From Polytrichum commune (Eukaryota; Streptophyta; Polytrichopsida; Polytrichales; Polytrichaceae), in NCBI GenBank assembly GCA_950295325.1, contig OX485803.1, positions 41,617,554-41,681,553 on the forward strand: a DNA stretch of 64,000 nucleotides. The letters are read 5' to 3'. The first letter of the stretch is position 1. Every line of letters begins with the position of its first letter. This document shows positions 34,642 to 45,549 of this stretch, in pieces. The notes under the pieces were generated by a model. That model searched no databases and was not told where the DNA came from. It saw only the letters and a list, made by a program, of their open reading frames with translations. The translations under genes were made by a program, and so were the position numbers.

Positions 34642-36792
34642 TTAGTGCATGTGTGAGTGCGGGGGGGGGGGGGGGTTTAGGTTCGGTGCTAAGTGTGTTT
34701 GGCTATGTATACAAATTATTGAGACTAGGGATGGTTCTTCGTAGTGGTAGTATTTTGGCCATTCGGGTGTAGGGTTGTATTGTATTGTGTGTGGAGGGAT
34801 AGTGGCTAGTATGTGTATGTCTCCCTTTGTTGAGATTGGGAATTGTTGTGGCGTCCAATCATTATGGTTGATTACGAGGATAGTTATTGTGTCTATGTCT
34901 TCCTTAGCTGCCATACGGGCCCAATGGATGGCTTCTATCGTGGTGTTGTAGTCCGTGGGGTGTGCGAGGCCAATACCTTTCCATCTAGAAGATTGGGCAT
35001 GACCCAAGGAGCCAAAGATTTTATCTCGGTTGTGTGGGGAGTAAAATTGTGTGAGTTGGGTGGGGCACGTGAGGGGGGATGAATAGTATGAGTGTGTGAT
35101 GTTAAGTGATTCTATTAATGTCTTGGTGATTGTTGGGTGTAGTGTATGGTGGAGCTTGCTTGGTAGTGTGTTTTTTGGTTTTTTCTTAGGAAGGATTGTG
35201 ATGTATCTTTGTATAAGCCATAGTACTACTGTTTCGAAATTTTGGGGTGGGGGTTGGATTTCATTAATTAAGTTAGTATGGTTGTTGTGTGAGAATTGAT
35301 CCCAAAGCCATTGTAGTCTTTCAATGGTAAGGGTGGCCATGTAGTTGCATGTGGAGTCGTATATGTTGGCCTCCAAGGCTTGTATTTGGATGGTAGGTTG
35401 GGTCGTTTGTATATCTTTATCGGGGTTGCATTCGTGTATAGATAGTGTTAGATTGGTAATTCTTCGGGGTGGGTGTACATATTTGTTGTCTTTTGTTTGT
35501 TTGTGGTTGAGAAAGTTGGCGTATGTTTGTATACTTTGTTGTTTTGTCTGGGTGTGGTGGTATTGTGTTATGCGTAGTATGTTATGTTCAAGGAGGATGT
35601 TATCCGGGTGAGTTAGTTCTTCTTCTTTGAGCCATTGTTGGGAGATTCCTTGTGGTAGTTGCCATTGGCATAGGTACATTCGTTTTATGGCTTGTGCTCC
35701 TCATTTATCTTTTCGGATGTTGGTTTTGTCATTGATTGTTTTTTGGATGGGTTGCCTTAGTGTGGGTTGGGAGGTTATGGTGGGAGTGTTAGAAGCATGA
35801 AGGTCTTGAGAGAGGGACGTGGGTATTGTGACGGTGGGAGTAGGGAATAGTATTGTGGCTTGTTGGAGGGCTTCTTTGATAAGTTTTGGGGCGTGTTTAT
35901 ATTTGGCTTGGAATTCTTGGGGGGTGAGGATGGTTTTTGTGTTGGGGTTTTGGATTTGGGGTAGTGTGGTGATGCCGTATATGTAGAGTTTATTTAAATA
36001 TTTTTGGGTTTTGGTTATGGAATTTTCCGTGAGGTTGGCGTAGTTGGGATTAGTTGTCCAAGTTTGTTCTAATGGTGTCTTTCTGATGGGGAATGATCGT
36101 TTTGCGGAGGTGACATGTATTTCATATTCCCTTTCGAGGAGGAATAGCGTTCGAGCTATGGGCGATCTTATGCATGCTTGTTGCTTGAATTTAGGTAGGT
36201 GGAGTGAGCCGCCATATTTGGCCGTAATATGTTTTGTGAGTCCTTGGTAGATGATACCTAATTGACCGGGATCGTTAAGGGCTTGGATTAATTGTTGGCC
36301 TATGCATCTTACATAGTCCGGTAGTAGGGAGGTTGCATTGATTCCAAAGTTTCCGTGAGGGAGGTGAGTGAGGATATTGGCCGTGCTTTTGGGGATGTGA
36401 CATATGTCTTTGGTTAACTTACTAATTATTTTGTCTAATTTTTTAATGTCAGGTTTGGAAAATGGGACTGCATAGTATGCGTATGCTATACGAGGTTTAA
36501 TGACCGTGTTTAGGATTTTTATTTTTTGTATAAGGCTAGCTGGCGAGTTGGCTAACAATTGACTTTGTTGTTTGACTTTCTTTAATGTTGTTTCTTTTTG
36601 TAGATTCCATTTAAGTGATGGTGTCAATTGTATACCTAGGTAGGTGTAGGATTTATTTTGGGTGAGGATGGGAAAATTTTGTGATTTGTACGTGATATTT
36701 TGGGATTGGATGTAGGCTTTGAAGGTATTGGGCTTGAGTTTAGATTTATTAGGGCATCCGGTGATGGCGCACTTTGAGAGGTTGAGATCCAT
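34642..36792 (-). pseudogene. LINE ORF2 thumb and linker between RT and RNase H
   Basis: Two open segments in one frame (36792-35701 and about 35700-34642) are separated by a single TGA at 35701-35703. The first begins MDLNLSKCAITG and includes YTYLGIQLTPSLKW and KILNTVIKPRIAYAYYAVPF, which are LINE-RT thumb-type blocks (YLG and the conserved 'V..R..Y' region). The second has no motif I recognise. Its end runs into a C/G homopolymer where the frame is lost. Confidence 0.75.
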
Positions 36793-36798
36793 GTAGGA

Positions 36799-38274
36799 TC
36801 ATTCCGCATATTTTTGTAGTTTGATGATTTGCGTTTGAATATTTTGTATGTTGTCCGTGAGGATGGCTAAATCATCGGCGTAGGCGGTGATGGTGCACGT
36901 GGAGTGGGAGGTATTGAAGTGGTATCCTACATCATCTTTCTCTAGCCATCTTAGGAGTGGTTCAAGAAAGATAATAAATAAATATGGACTAAGGGTGTCT
37001 CCTTGTATCGTCCCTCTACTTATTCGTATCGGGGGAGTTGTCCCGAAGTGGCTTCCCGCGAAGGAGGTGGAGGAGTTTTCATATATGTTGCCCACTATTT
37101 CAACCGCGTCTAGGGGGTAGCCTAGGTCTTCCATTAGGGCGAAGAGGCGGGCGTGGTCTATGGATCCAAATGCGTTTCGGAAATCGATGTAGGTTAAGTA
37201 TATGTCTTGTGTGGTAAGTTTGACATCTTCTAGGGCCGCTATGATAGTTTGAATTTGACGTGATGTATTTCGTTGTGGTCTAAAACCTTCTTGGCTGAAG
37301 TGGAGTAATCTATGTTGCTCTTCATAGTTCGTTAGTAATGTGGTTAGTGTGCTTGTGTATAGTTTATAAATCGTGTTGGCTAATGCTATTGGTCTATAGT
37401 TGGCTAGGTGGGTCAGGTCGTCTTTTTTGTGCAGTAATATTGGTTTACTGTGTTTCCAGTGGTGCGGGATTGTTCTTTGCTTGTAACAGTGGGTAAAGAA
37501 GAGGAAAATGAGATCGTGCCATTGCGGTGGGAGCGCTTTGAGTATGTCATTAGGGATGTTGTCCGGGCCGGGGGCTTTTCCTCTTGTTAATCGTTTGATG
37601 CAGCAATCGTATATTTCTCTAGTAAATTGGTGGGTTATGTGTGCATTTAGGGGGCCTCTCTTATCTAGGATGAAGCCTTGTTGTGAGTGCCATGAATATT
37701 TGCGGACTGCACTTGTGCATGTGTTTGGGTGGTCCGTGACGTCATCACATAAGGGGGCTTGTCTTTGAAATGATTGTTGTTGTGTTTGGTATATTTCTTG
37801 GGCTATGTCTTGGGGATTGACAAGGATTTGTCCGTGTATATTTTAGAGGCAATCTAGGGAGTTGTTGGTTGTCGGGTTAAATATCTTTTTGTGGATGGTT
37901 TTGGATTTGCTATTAAGTAGGGCTCTATATTTTGTAATGGCTATTTTACAGTTGGTAGATGTTTGTTTAGTGATGATTTTGTGGGCTTCGCTCTTGGCAT
38001 TTTTACCGATTTTGGCGAGTTCTTCTACCCAATTATGTAAGTCCGCGGGGTTGGTAGGTAAGGGTGGGATATTAGGTGTTTGGATTAATTGGAGGGATAT
38101 GATGTCGGGTTCGTTGTGAAGGTGAGTGAGGGGGTATTGACATGTGGCTCTTATGGCTTTACGAATGGTATGATGTACTTTTAGTAGCCGTTTCCATTTC
38201 TTTTGTTGTGTTATAGGGAGGAAGCCTCCTTGGTTTTTGACTCTATTAGGTAGGGGCGGGGTAGGTTTTGTCAT
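36799..38274 (-). pseudogene. LINE ORF2 reverse transcriptase domain
   Basis: Reading 38274 to 36799 in one frame with a single TAA at 37843-37845: KAPGPDNIPNDILKAL, NYRPIALANTIYKLYTSTL, SQEGFRPQRNTSRQI, motif A TYIDFRNAFGSIDH, motif B SRGTIQGDTLSPYLF and motif C AYADDLAIL (DD at about 36871-36876). All catalytic aspartates are kept. A TGA at 36799-36801 interrupts passage into the thumb. The first 140 codons (MTKPTPPLPNRVK onward) are a basic linker after the endonuclease. Confidence 0.95.
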
Positions 38275-38297
38275 ACAAGTGTGTTCAATACATTGGC

Positions 38298-39276
38298 TTA
38301 GGGAGTTGATAATTGCTTGAAGTGTAGTTTGTGCGTTTTCCCATTGTGTGTGTGTGTGAGGTGGTCATATTGGAGAATTTTTGTGAGGTCTTTTATTGCT
38401 AAATTTTGTTTTTCTAGGAATGTGATTTGTAGGGTTTGGAGGCTTTTGGGGGATATGGGATATGTGATACGGGGTTGGTTTGTGGGTATATTGTGGTCTT
38501 TGATGATTATGCTATTTGGGTTTAGTTGGAGTTGGACCGTGTAGTGGTCCGAGTTTTGGTTGAGGTTAGTTATTGTGTGGCTTATGAGGTTCGGAGTGTG
38601 GGAAGTGTTAGTATAAAAACCGTCTATGTGACTTGTGGATGTGTAGTTGTGGCCTCCTTGTCTTGTGAGTGGTTTTGGGTTAGGAACCATATTGAGGTTG
38701 TTGGTTTGTGTGAAGCGGGCCCATTCTTGGTCGTTGTGGTTGGGTGGTGTATGGATGCCGTTATATATTCTACCTTTGAGTAAGATATCTCGATTGAAGT
38801 CTCCTCCTAATATTGTTTGGTGGTTAGCGTGTTGGGTCATGAGGGTAAGGATTTTATTTTGAATGTCCGGTATAAGGTGTATGTCTTGTGGATGTGTTGG
38901 CATATACATATTTAGTAGGAGTATTGGTGTTAAGGGTTTGTTGTTGATTAGGATGGCTTGGAGGTATGGTGATATGTGACTCGGGGTTGGGATTTTGGCG
39001 ATGTTTTCGTTTGTATATATTGATTTGGGTATCATGGTAAGTATGCCTCCTTTTGTTTGTGTGGGCCTGGAGTATCTATTATGCCTTTGTGTCATGTTGT
39101 TGGAATTGTTGTATATTAGTTTGTAGTTGGCGGTCTATGTATGATGTGGATTTTGTTTTTGGGATTTTGGTTTCTTGGATAAGGATGATGTGAGGGTCTG
39201 GGTGTAATTTTTTTATGAGCTCTTGAATACCGGGTAGGCTAGTGCTAATGCATCCGGTATTCCAGGTGATTATGTT
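38298..39276 (-). pseudogene. LINE ORF2 APE-type endonuclease domain
   Basis: NIITWNTG and HIILIQETK lie at the end of the first ORF2 segment (39276-39079). LLNMYMPTHP, ILGGDFNRDI, TSHIDGFYTN and NSDHYTVQL lie in the next frame (39095-38298). Together they give the Asn, Glu, Tyr, Asp-x-Asn, Asp and Ser-Asp-His series of APE-like LINE nucleases, which nick target DNA for priming. A frame change near 39,085 splits the domain, and a second near 38,285 separates it from the RT part. Confidence 0.9.
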
Positions 39277-40986
39277 TAAGGTTTGAGTTTGAGGGTTTTT
39301 TGGTCTTATGTTGCTAGGTGGTGTGTGTTGGTGGTTTGTTGGTCGTGTGGTAGGGTGGTGTCCTATTATAGGTTGAGTGCATTTGGTTAGTTCTTGTAAT
39401 ATTTTTGTTGGGAAGTGAGGTAGTTCTATCCTTAGACTATTTATAGTTATAGGTATTCCTCTGGCTATTTTGTCATTAATGTTAGAATATGCTTGTGTTA
39501 TGGTTGTTGTGGTTGTGTACATGAGGGGGTAGTTATTTATGTGTGTTGGTGGTGAATATGTGTCTATGAGGAGTGCTTGAAGTCTCCTTAGGATGGTTAG
39601 GTATCTTGAGTCTAGTTTTGTGGCCATTAGTTGATTACAAACTTGTGGTAGTGGGCTATATACTATTATAAGTGCATATCGTATGTGGTGTGTTGGATAT
39701 TGTGAGAGGAGTAGACTATGTGTTCGTAAGTGTGTTAGTGCTAGATTTTGGGGATTAGTGGTGGTGTGTGAAAGATGAGGTTCGAATAGTTTTTCTAAGT
39801 GTGTGTATTGAGGTTTGAGTGTTAATGTGTCGGGTAGGAAGTATTGTTTTTGTCTTTTTATATATGCTTGAGGGAGGTTCTTGAGTATGTTGTATATTGG
39901 TCCCAGGTTAAGTTGGATGTCCCCACTTAGGAGGATGAGTGTAGAGTTATTCCATGTGTAGTATTGTATGAGTTTGTTTTTAGGGGTTTTGAGGTGTAGG
40001 TGTGTTATGTAGTAAATGTTACATATTTTGTCTACATTGTTGATTATTATGTGTGGGGTGGGGAGTTTGTTAGGGGGTGTGTATTGTGGGGTGGTGATTA
40101 TATGGTTATTTAGTGCGTGGTTATAGTGGGGGATGGTGTTGGTAGCTTTGTGGATTGTGTGCATTATATTTTGTGTTTGTATTGTGGAATATGTTGTGTT
40201 GTGGGGTATTGGTGATTTAGTGTGTATGTGTGTTGTTGGGAGAAGGAGAATAATTGTGAGGATACATATATATCTAGTGGCGGGTATTTTTTTGTGCATG
40301 TTTATGTATGAAGCGATTTCTCCTAACAAAGTTGTGGTCTTTTTATTATATGAGAGTGAAGCGGTACAACCTATGAGAGGGAGGAGCCATTTGTGATATC
40401 CTAGGAGACAACTATTCATTATATGTGTGAGGTTAAGTATCATTAGTTTCCTTAGGTGGTGTTGGTTTATTATTGATGTGTTATGAGATTTTTCTTGTGT
40501 TTGGGGAGCGTATGTAGCATGGTATGGAGGTTGTAGTTGGTTAGGGGTAAGGAGGAGACTTAGCCATAGTGTGAAGGTAAGGTTAAGTGTGTTAAATTTA
40601 TTTGGATGGTATAGTATTTGTAGGTATTGGAGTGTTGGTGTATTATGGTATTGGGCTTTTATGGATTTATGAAGATGTTTTTGATAGTGGACATAATGGT
40701 TGTATTGGGTGGGCCCGTATAGTAACCAAGTTGTGAATTTAAGGCTAAGTGTTATTGAGTTTCTTAGGTGATAGTATGTGTGTAGTTGTAGTTTTATATA
40801 TGTGTTGTGTAGTTTTCTTTGGAGATGAATGAAGAGGCTTGATTGTTGGTAGATGTTTTGAGTGTCCTTGGAGATAGTGTGTGATAACAAAAGGATGAGT
40901 GCAAGCTCTTTATTATAAAGATATAAGAAAATATAACATATGACATATACGATCCATTTGAGGTAGCCTATGGGTTGTCTATTCAT
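39277..40986 (-). pseudogene. LINE ORF2 N-terminal extension with 2A-like motif
   Basis: About 570 codons precede the endonuclease, far more than in most LINE ORF2 proteins. The start has a long hydrophobic stretch (YLKWIVYVICYIFLYLYNKE, ALILLL), and a second lies near residue 245 (RYICILTIILLLP). Residues 353-363 read LSGDIQLNLGP, one change from the 2A-type ending D-x-E/x-x-N-P-G-P that causes ribosomal skipping. The segment opens with ATG at 40986-40984, overlapping the ORF1 stop as ATGA. No domain beyond this is recognised. Confidence 0.7.
39898..39924 (-). other. 2A-like motif (GDIQLNLGP) in ORF2
   Basis: Codons GGG GAC ATC CAA CTT AAC, then CTG GGA CCA, preceded by a leucine-rich run (STLILLS). 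Known 2A-like sites in trypanosome and marine-invertebrate non-LTR elements end N-P-G-P after a similar hydrophobic run. Here the first proline position is leucine (CTG), one C-to-T change from a CCG proline codon. As written, skipping would be expected to be lost or weak. Confidence 0.6.
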
Positions 40987-43900
40987 GGAATGTGGGAGGT
41001 CCTTGGTGGTTCATTTGTGGATTTCCGTGGAAGCCCGCGGGGGGGGGGGGGGGGGGGGGCTTGGAGTGGGAGCGGTGGTGCGGTTTTGTTGAGGCCTTGA
41101 GGTATGGGAGGTGGAATATTCCTTTGGAGGAGCTCTGGGGCGGCGGCGGATAGTCCGTTGACTAATCTTTGGATTCGGATGTTCGATTGTTGGAACTCGT
41201 GCGCTATCGTTCCAAGGAGCGATTGAAGGTGAGTTGTGTGATGGACGATAGTTGCCACCGTTGTTTCGAGTCGTTGATCCGTATGTGTGTTGATGGTGGT
41301 GGTGAGGGTGCCGAATTGCTCTTCGAGTTTATCCTCGAACTCTTTCATGGTTTTAGAGAGATGCCTTTCGGTAACTAATGGGTTGGGGTTGGCCGCGTTG
41401 GTCATTGCTTGGATTTTATCCGCGATGGCCTCTCGTGCGGGTGCGTGGGCAAGTCGGATTGCCGTGTCGTTGGGAAGCGCGCTGTCGATACTTCCGCGGT
41501 GTGGGATGAAGTCGATACACCTCCCTAGTATGGATGTAGACTTGTGTAGCCACTCCGTGTAGACCGCGGCGTTTAGGCAATGGATGTAGCACCATCCCGC
41601 TTGCTTATCGGTATGTGGGTGATTGTTGGCACCATAGTTGATGCCGACGATGTTGTCCGCCCCAAAGACTTGTTTAATGGCGCGCGTGATAGCGGTTTGA
41701 GTCTCCCTTTGTGGTAAGTTGTTGGCGACCAACGTTGTGCTAATTCTAAGCTCCGATGGGTGGCTAGCTCCTCTATCCCGGGTGAGACTCACTTGCAATT
41801 TCTCATGGTTAAAGGTGATTCCTTCCTTTAACACTAGGTCACGTGCCTCCTCCGTAGTTAGGGTAAGAAAAGCGAAATTCTTCTCGAGCTCCGGCTTGGC
41901 GAGTCCCATGAACTCATGTTGTTTGCCAGTGTAGTAGTTCTCCCGGACAATGGCCTCAAAGATGTCAAAAGCGTGCTCGTGTCGTAATGAGTCACCTTTG
42001 AGGTGAAGTCGGAGATTACGAGCCTTGGTGGCAAGTTCGTAACCTTTTTCTACTTTACGGATGACCCGCTCCCCGTCCTCCATTGTCATTACAAATGCGC
42101 AGTTTCCTTGGAGAAGTGCAATCCCATCTTGTTGTGGTTGTTGTAAATGGAGCTTAATGAATCACGCCCAATGCTTGGTGACGGCGTTGAGGCCTATGTC
42201 AAGCGGGTTAGCGTACATTGTGCCTAGGGAGATATTCATTGTGCGAAGGCGCTCTAGGCAAGCTACACGTGCATCGTGTCTAGCTATACCTTTAAAACCA
42301 TGATAAAAACGGATAGTGACTTGAAAGCCCTCCGATAAACCGGTGGTGGGGTCTACCTTTTCGAATCTTGGGAGTTGAGTGAAGTGGAGATGATTACCCG
42401 GGACCGCATCCGGTCGTTCGTTGGGGTGGAGCATTTGTGGCACCCTTGGGAATGCTCTTCGGAGTGTTGTGAACTCTATGACTTCTTGTGGGGGGTGCCT
42501 ACTCTTGCAAATTCCTCCTTGGTGCGGTGTTCTCGAATGATTTCCTTGCCTCTATGGTTGGCGACGGCTTCGTGGATTGGGAATCCGAGCCACATTCGTG
42601 AGACTATATCGATGCTAGGAATTGCTTCCTTGGGCCTCATGTTGTAAGATTTATTGGAATCGGAGTGTGTCTTGTGTCGGCCCTCTTCGTTTCGTCTCCT
42701 CTTGGCGCTATGGTTGTCGATTGTGGCCGCTATCCTTGGGCTCTTGTGTGTGGTGGGTGTGGGAGTCATGTTGTCGAGGTTGATGTTGTCCAATCGTGAT
42801 GTGGCCGCTTGGTTGAGTACCGCGACAAACTCATCATTTGACATAGAGAGTCGGAGGGAGCTCCCACCACGCTCGGGGGATACATCATCGAGCTGCATAT
42901 CAATGTCGTAATCGTGAGAGGGAGGGGGCTTATCTTGCTTAAGTAGCGGTTGCTTCGATGGAGTGACAGCTTCCTCTTCTTCATCTTCGTCGCTGGTGAC
43001 TTCTAAGATGGCCCTTCTGCTCCTAGTCTTGTATTTATGCGACCGGCCTCTGGTGGTCCCGGCCCCTGCACCTCGCGTGGCAGCTACTGGTCCTCTGTCG
43101 CTTACCTGCCGTTGGCTGGTCTCCAGCCGTGTCTTGACCCTTGCTCTGGTGCGGCTTCGGGGTCCATCGGTGTTGGACCTTCCCCCTGCTTCGCCAGCTG
43201 AGTTCTCGACTCCTCCCCTCTCGACGACGATCTCCGAGGTTGCTTTCTTCGGGCCCTGCATGGCGAATTTGCTGTGTGGGTCGGTTGCCGCTTTAGTTGA
43301 GGGTGCTCTGCGTCCAGTTCTTGTGGGGGCCGTTCTGCGAGGGATTGCTGTGGGAGAATGAAAGAGAGAGTGAGGTGCGTCGCTGTGTGGTGAACAGAGT
43401 GCGGGGGAGGACTTGCTGGGGAGTGATCTGAGAGAGGATGCCTTGCGCCCAGTTCTTGTGGGGGCCGTTCTGCAAGAGATTGCTGTGGGAGAATGAGAGA
43501 GAGAGTGAGGTGCGTCGCTGTGTGGTGAACAAAGTGCGGGGGAGGACCTGCTGGAGGGGAGTGATCTGAGAGAGGGTGCCCTGCGCCCAGTTCTTGTGGG
43601 GGCCGTTCTACAAGAGATTGTTGTGGGAGAGTGAGAGAGAGAGTGAGGTGTGTCGTTGTGTGGTGAGCAGAGTGCGGGGGAGGACCTGCTGGGGAGGAGT
43701 GGTTTGAGAGAGTGTGAGAGGGGTGAGGTGGGGGGTCTGATGGGAGAGAGTGATCTGGGGCAGTGGGATAGAGAGTGAAGTGTGGTGATGTTTGGTACTG
43801 AGAGTGAGGTGAGGGATTCAGTGTGGAGGTGGGGTATTTGAAGGTTGGGTGGTGGGTGAGGGTGGTGTAGTATTTGGTGCGGACTGGGGTCTGCTTGGCT

Positions 43901-44011
43901 GGGTGAGGGATCGGTGGGTTGTGCATCCAGGTGTATTTTGGCTGATTTTGGGTTGGATTTACGGCGTTGAGTGGCAGGTTGCTTGTCTTTTGTCTGGGTG
44001 TGGGATGGCAT
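40983..44011 (-). pseudogene. LINE ORF1 (nucleic-acid-binding protein, RRM-like segments)
   Basis: Two frames join into about 1,000 codons. 44011-42476 is frame 1; the shift falls at a C6 run near 42,497, where a one-base slip gives a continuous product. The rest continues to the TGA at 40985-40983 with one TGA at 42162-42164. The N-terminal part is Pro/Ser/His-rich and contains 45-46-residue repeats. The C-terminal part has three RRM-like stretches: CAFVMTMEDGERVIRKVEKG, FAFLTLTTEEARDLVLKEG, and ISTTLVANNLPQRET to GWCYIHCLNAAVYTEWL. These are followed by a coiled-coil-like stretch (LSKTMKEFEDKLEEQF) and a PPPPPP tail coded by a poly(G) run on the plus strand (41039-41060). It probably forms the element's RNP. 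The upstream start is uncertain. Confidence 0.75.
43317..43700 (-). repeat. 135-138 bp tandem repeat inside ORF1
   Basis: GTTCTTGTGGGGGCCGTTCT recurs at 43317, 43452 and 43590, with a partial fourth unit after about 43,690. The unit lengths keep the reading frame, giving repeated peptides such as TAISCRTAPTRTGR and SSPALCSPHSDAPHSL. Confidence 0.9.
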
Positions 44012-45124
44012 TTGTGCATATATGCTTTGTTTAGGGTGGCTTAGTGTGTTAGATTGCAGCGTGATTAGTGGTGGTTCTGCTGTGATTTTGTTGTTTCCGA
44101 TTTGGGGGTCCTCTGTGTGTTGAGAGTGGTGGTGTTCTTGAGTAGGGGGGGTATGTTGAGGTTGGGTTGCTTGGCTGTCTGTATGGGGCTAGCTGTCGTA
44201 GCAGATCGTTGGCTGCCCGTTTTGGTGGTATGTGTGGGGGGTTGGGGATGATCCAGTGTGGCAGGTTGCGAGGGAGCGTAGTTCTGGTCTGCTTCGGTCC
44301 TGTGGGTGTGTATGTATGTGCGGCGATATGTGTTCGGAGCAGTTGCGGTCGTTTGGGAGGATGCAATCTGGGCTCGCGTAGGTGAGCTTTTTGACAGTGT
44401 GATGTTGGGTATTTGGTGTTTCTTGATGGTTGTGTTGCTTGTGTGATAAGTGCAAGTCTTTTTTCTAACCACTATGGTGTGGCATTGTGTGGGTGGCGGC
44501 GGCGCTTTTGTGGATCGAGGAGCTGGGGTGGTGCGAGGAGGGAGCGTTAGCTGGTAGATGGGTGATCGGAGAGGAGTGTATGAATCTTTGGGGGTGATTA
44601 GTGAGGGGCAGCCATCTGGTGGGTGCGGTGCTGGAGGCGGGGTGGAGTGTAGACATCTTAGTGAGGGGTAGATTGGAGAGTAGATTGGAGGTTGGATTGT
44701 GGATGCAATTTTTAGTGTGGGTATTGTATGGTGTGGGCATGCCCACAGATCGTTGGTGCTTAGAAGCACCCATATTATGAGTAAAGAAAAAACCCTAAAT
44801 GTTGTTGCTGCTCTTCTATCTTTCACTTGTTTCGGATTTGGATCTGCTTCTGTTGTCCTGTGCTTGGTTCTTGGTTGTCTCCGTCCGGTGTTGCTGTGGT
44901 TTAACTGTTTGTCGGGCAGGGCTGAGGCTGCCTCTGTAGCGTTGTTAGGGTTTCGGGCTCGGGTTTGTTGGTGGCGCGGTCGCCATTGCTCCGCGGCGTT
45001 GTGTTTCTGGGTGCTGTCTTGATGTTCGAACACTCTCATATTGTACATGGATTGGGCAAAGCCACCGAAGTCCGGGGAGGTTTTTTCCATCAACCCAACA
45101 CAAACACTTGACTCCTTATTGATC
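44012..45124 (-). other. LINE 5' leader with a long open frame
   Basis: The minus-strand frame stays open from the flank through 44065 (over 340 codons inside the element). It includes MEKTSPDFGGFAQSMYNMRV, a hydrophobic FSLLIIWVLLST patch and a Thr/Pro-rich tail. It could be an ORF0-like product or simply an untranslated leader with biased composition. No family is recognised. Confidence 0.35.
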
Positions 45125-45216
45125 TCATCCATCCAAGTACTATCCTAGCCTTAGATGCTTAACCTTACAGTTCCCATGGAATCCTGGATTAAGGCCTTGG
45201 GTTTAAGTTGCCTCGA
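45125..45216 (-). pseudogene. 5S rRNA-like repeat copy B, 5' part (split by the LINE)
   Basis: The minus strand reads AAGGCCTTAATCCAGGATTC, GTTAAGCATCTAAGGC, AGGATAGTACTTGGATGGAT. It matches copy A (AAGGCCTTAATCCA, GTTTAAGCGAGCCTGAGGC) and the plant 5S A-box to C-box region. Joining it to the piece at 32773-32866 after removing one duplication gives a continuous 5S-like unit. Confidence 0.7.
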
Positions 45217-45549
45217 TATAATAAATGATTACCGTGGGCCACACTAATTTTCTAGTCATGGTGGAAATAACGTTAATCAAAGATTGTTGGTCTTTCCCTA
45301 CCAAAAACCTTGAATAATAGTTCAAGGACAAATGTAGGGTAAACTCAAATTAAAAAACCACCCATATTAATTTCCTTGAACAACAAATAGTGCATGGCCC
45401 ACATTAAATCTAATATAGAGATGACGTGGGTTAGAAATTAGTGTGGGTTCATGAGAAATATTGTGGCCCACACTAATAAGACTATTAAGTGTAGCAATTC
45501 ATGGTCAATTGAAGAAATTAGCATAGCCCAACAATAAGATAGACAACGT
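45217..45549. other. AT-rich DNA, nothing recognisable
   Basis: Only the recurring phrase GTGGGCCACACTAAT, also seen near 32,200 and 32,395, stands out. No gene. Confidence 0.4.

Larger units (their letters stand above)
32867..45124 (-). mobile_element. 12.26-kb non-LTR retrotransposon (LINE), nearly full length, decayed
   Basis: Flanked by an exact 11-bp duplication (TCATCCATCCA on the plus strand, at 32856-32866 and 45125-45135). On the minus strand the order is: 5' leader about 1.1 kb, ORF1 (44011-40983), ORF2 (40986-33023), 3' UTR of 156 bp, and a (TTTTC)n tail. ORF2 holds an APE-type endonuclease, reverse transcriptase, RNase H and a CCHC/PD-(D/E)XK-like C-terminus. The combination of two endonuclease types with RNase H recalls the Dualen/RandI clade. 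Visible lesions are stops at 42162-42164, 37843-37845, 36799-36801, 35701-35703 and 33974-33976, and frame changes near 42,497, 39,085, 38,285 and 34,660. The copy is therefore probably not autonomous. Confidence 0.9.
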
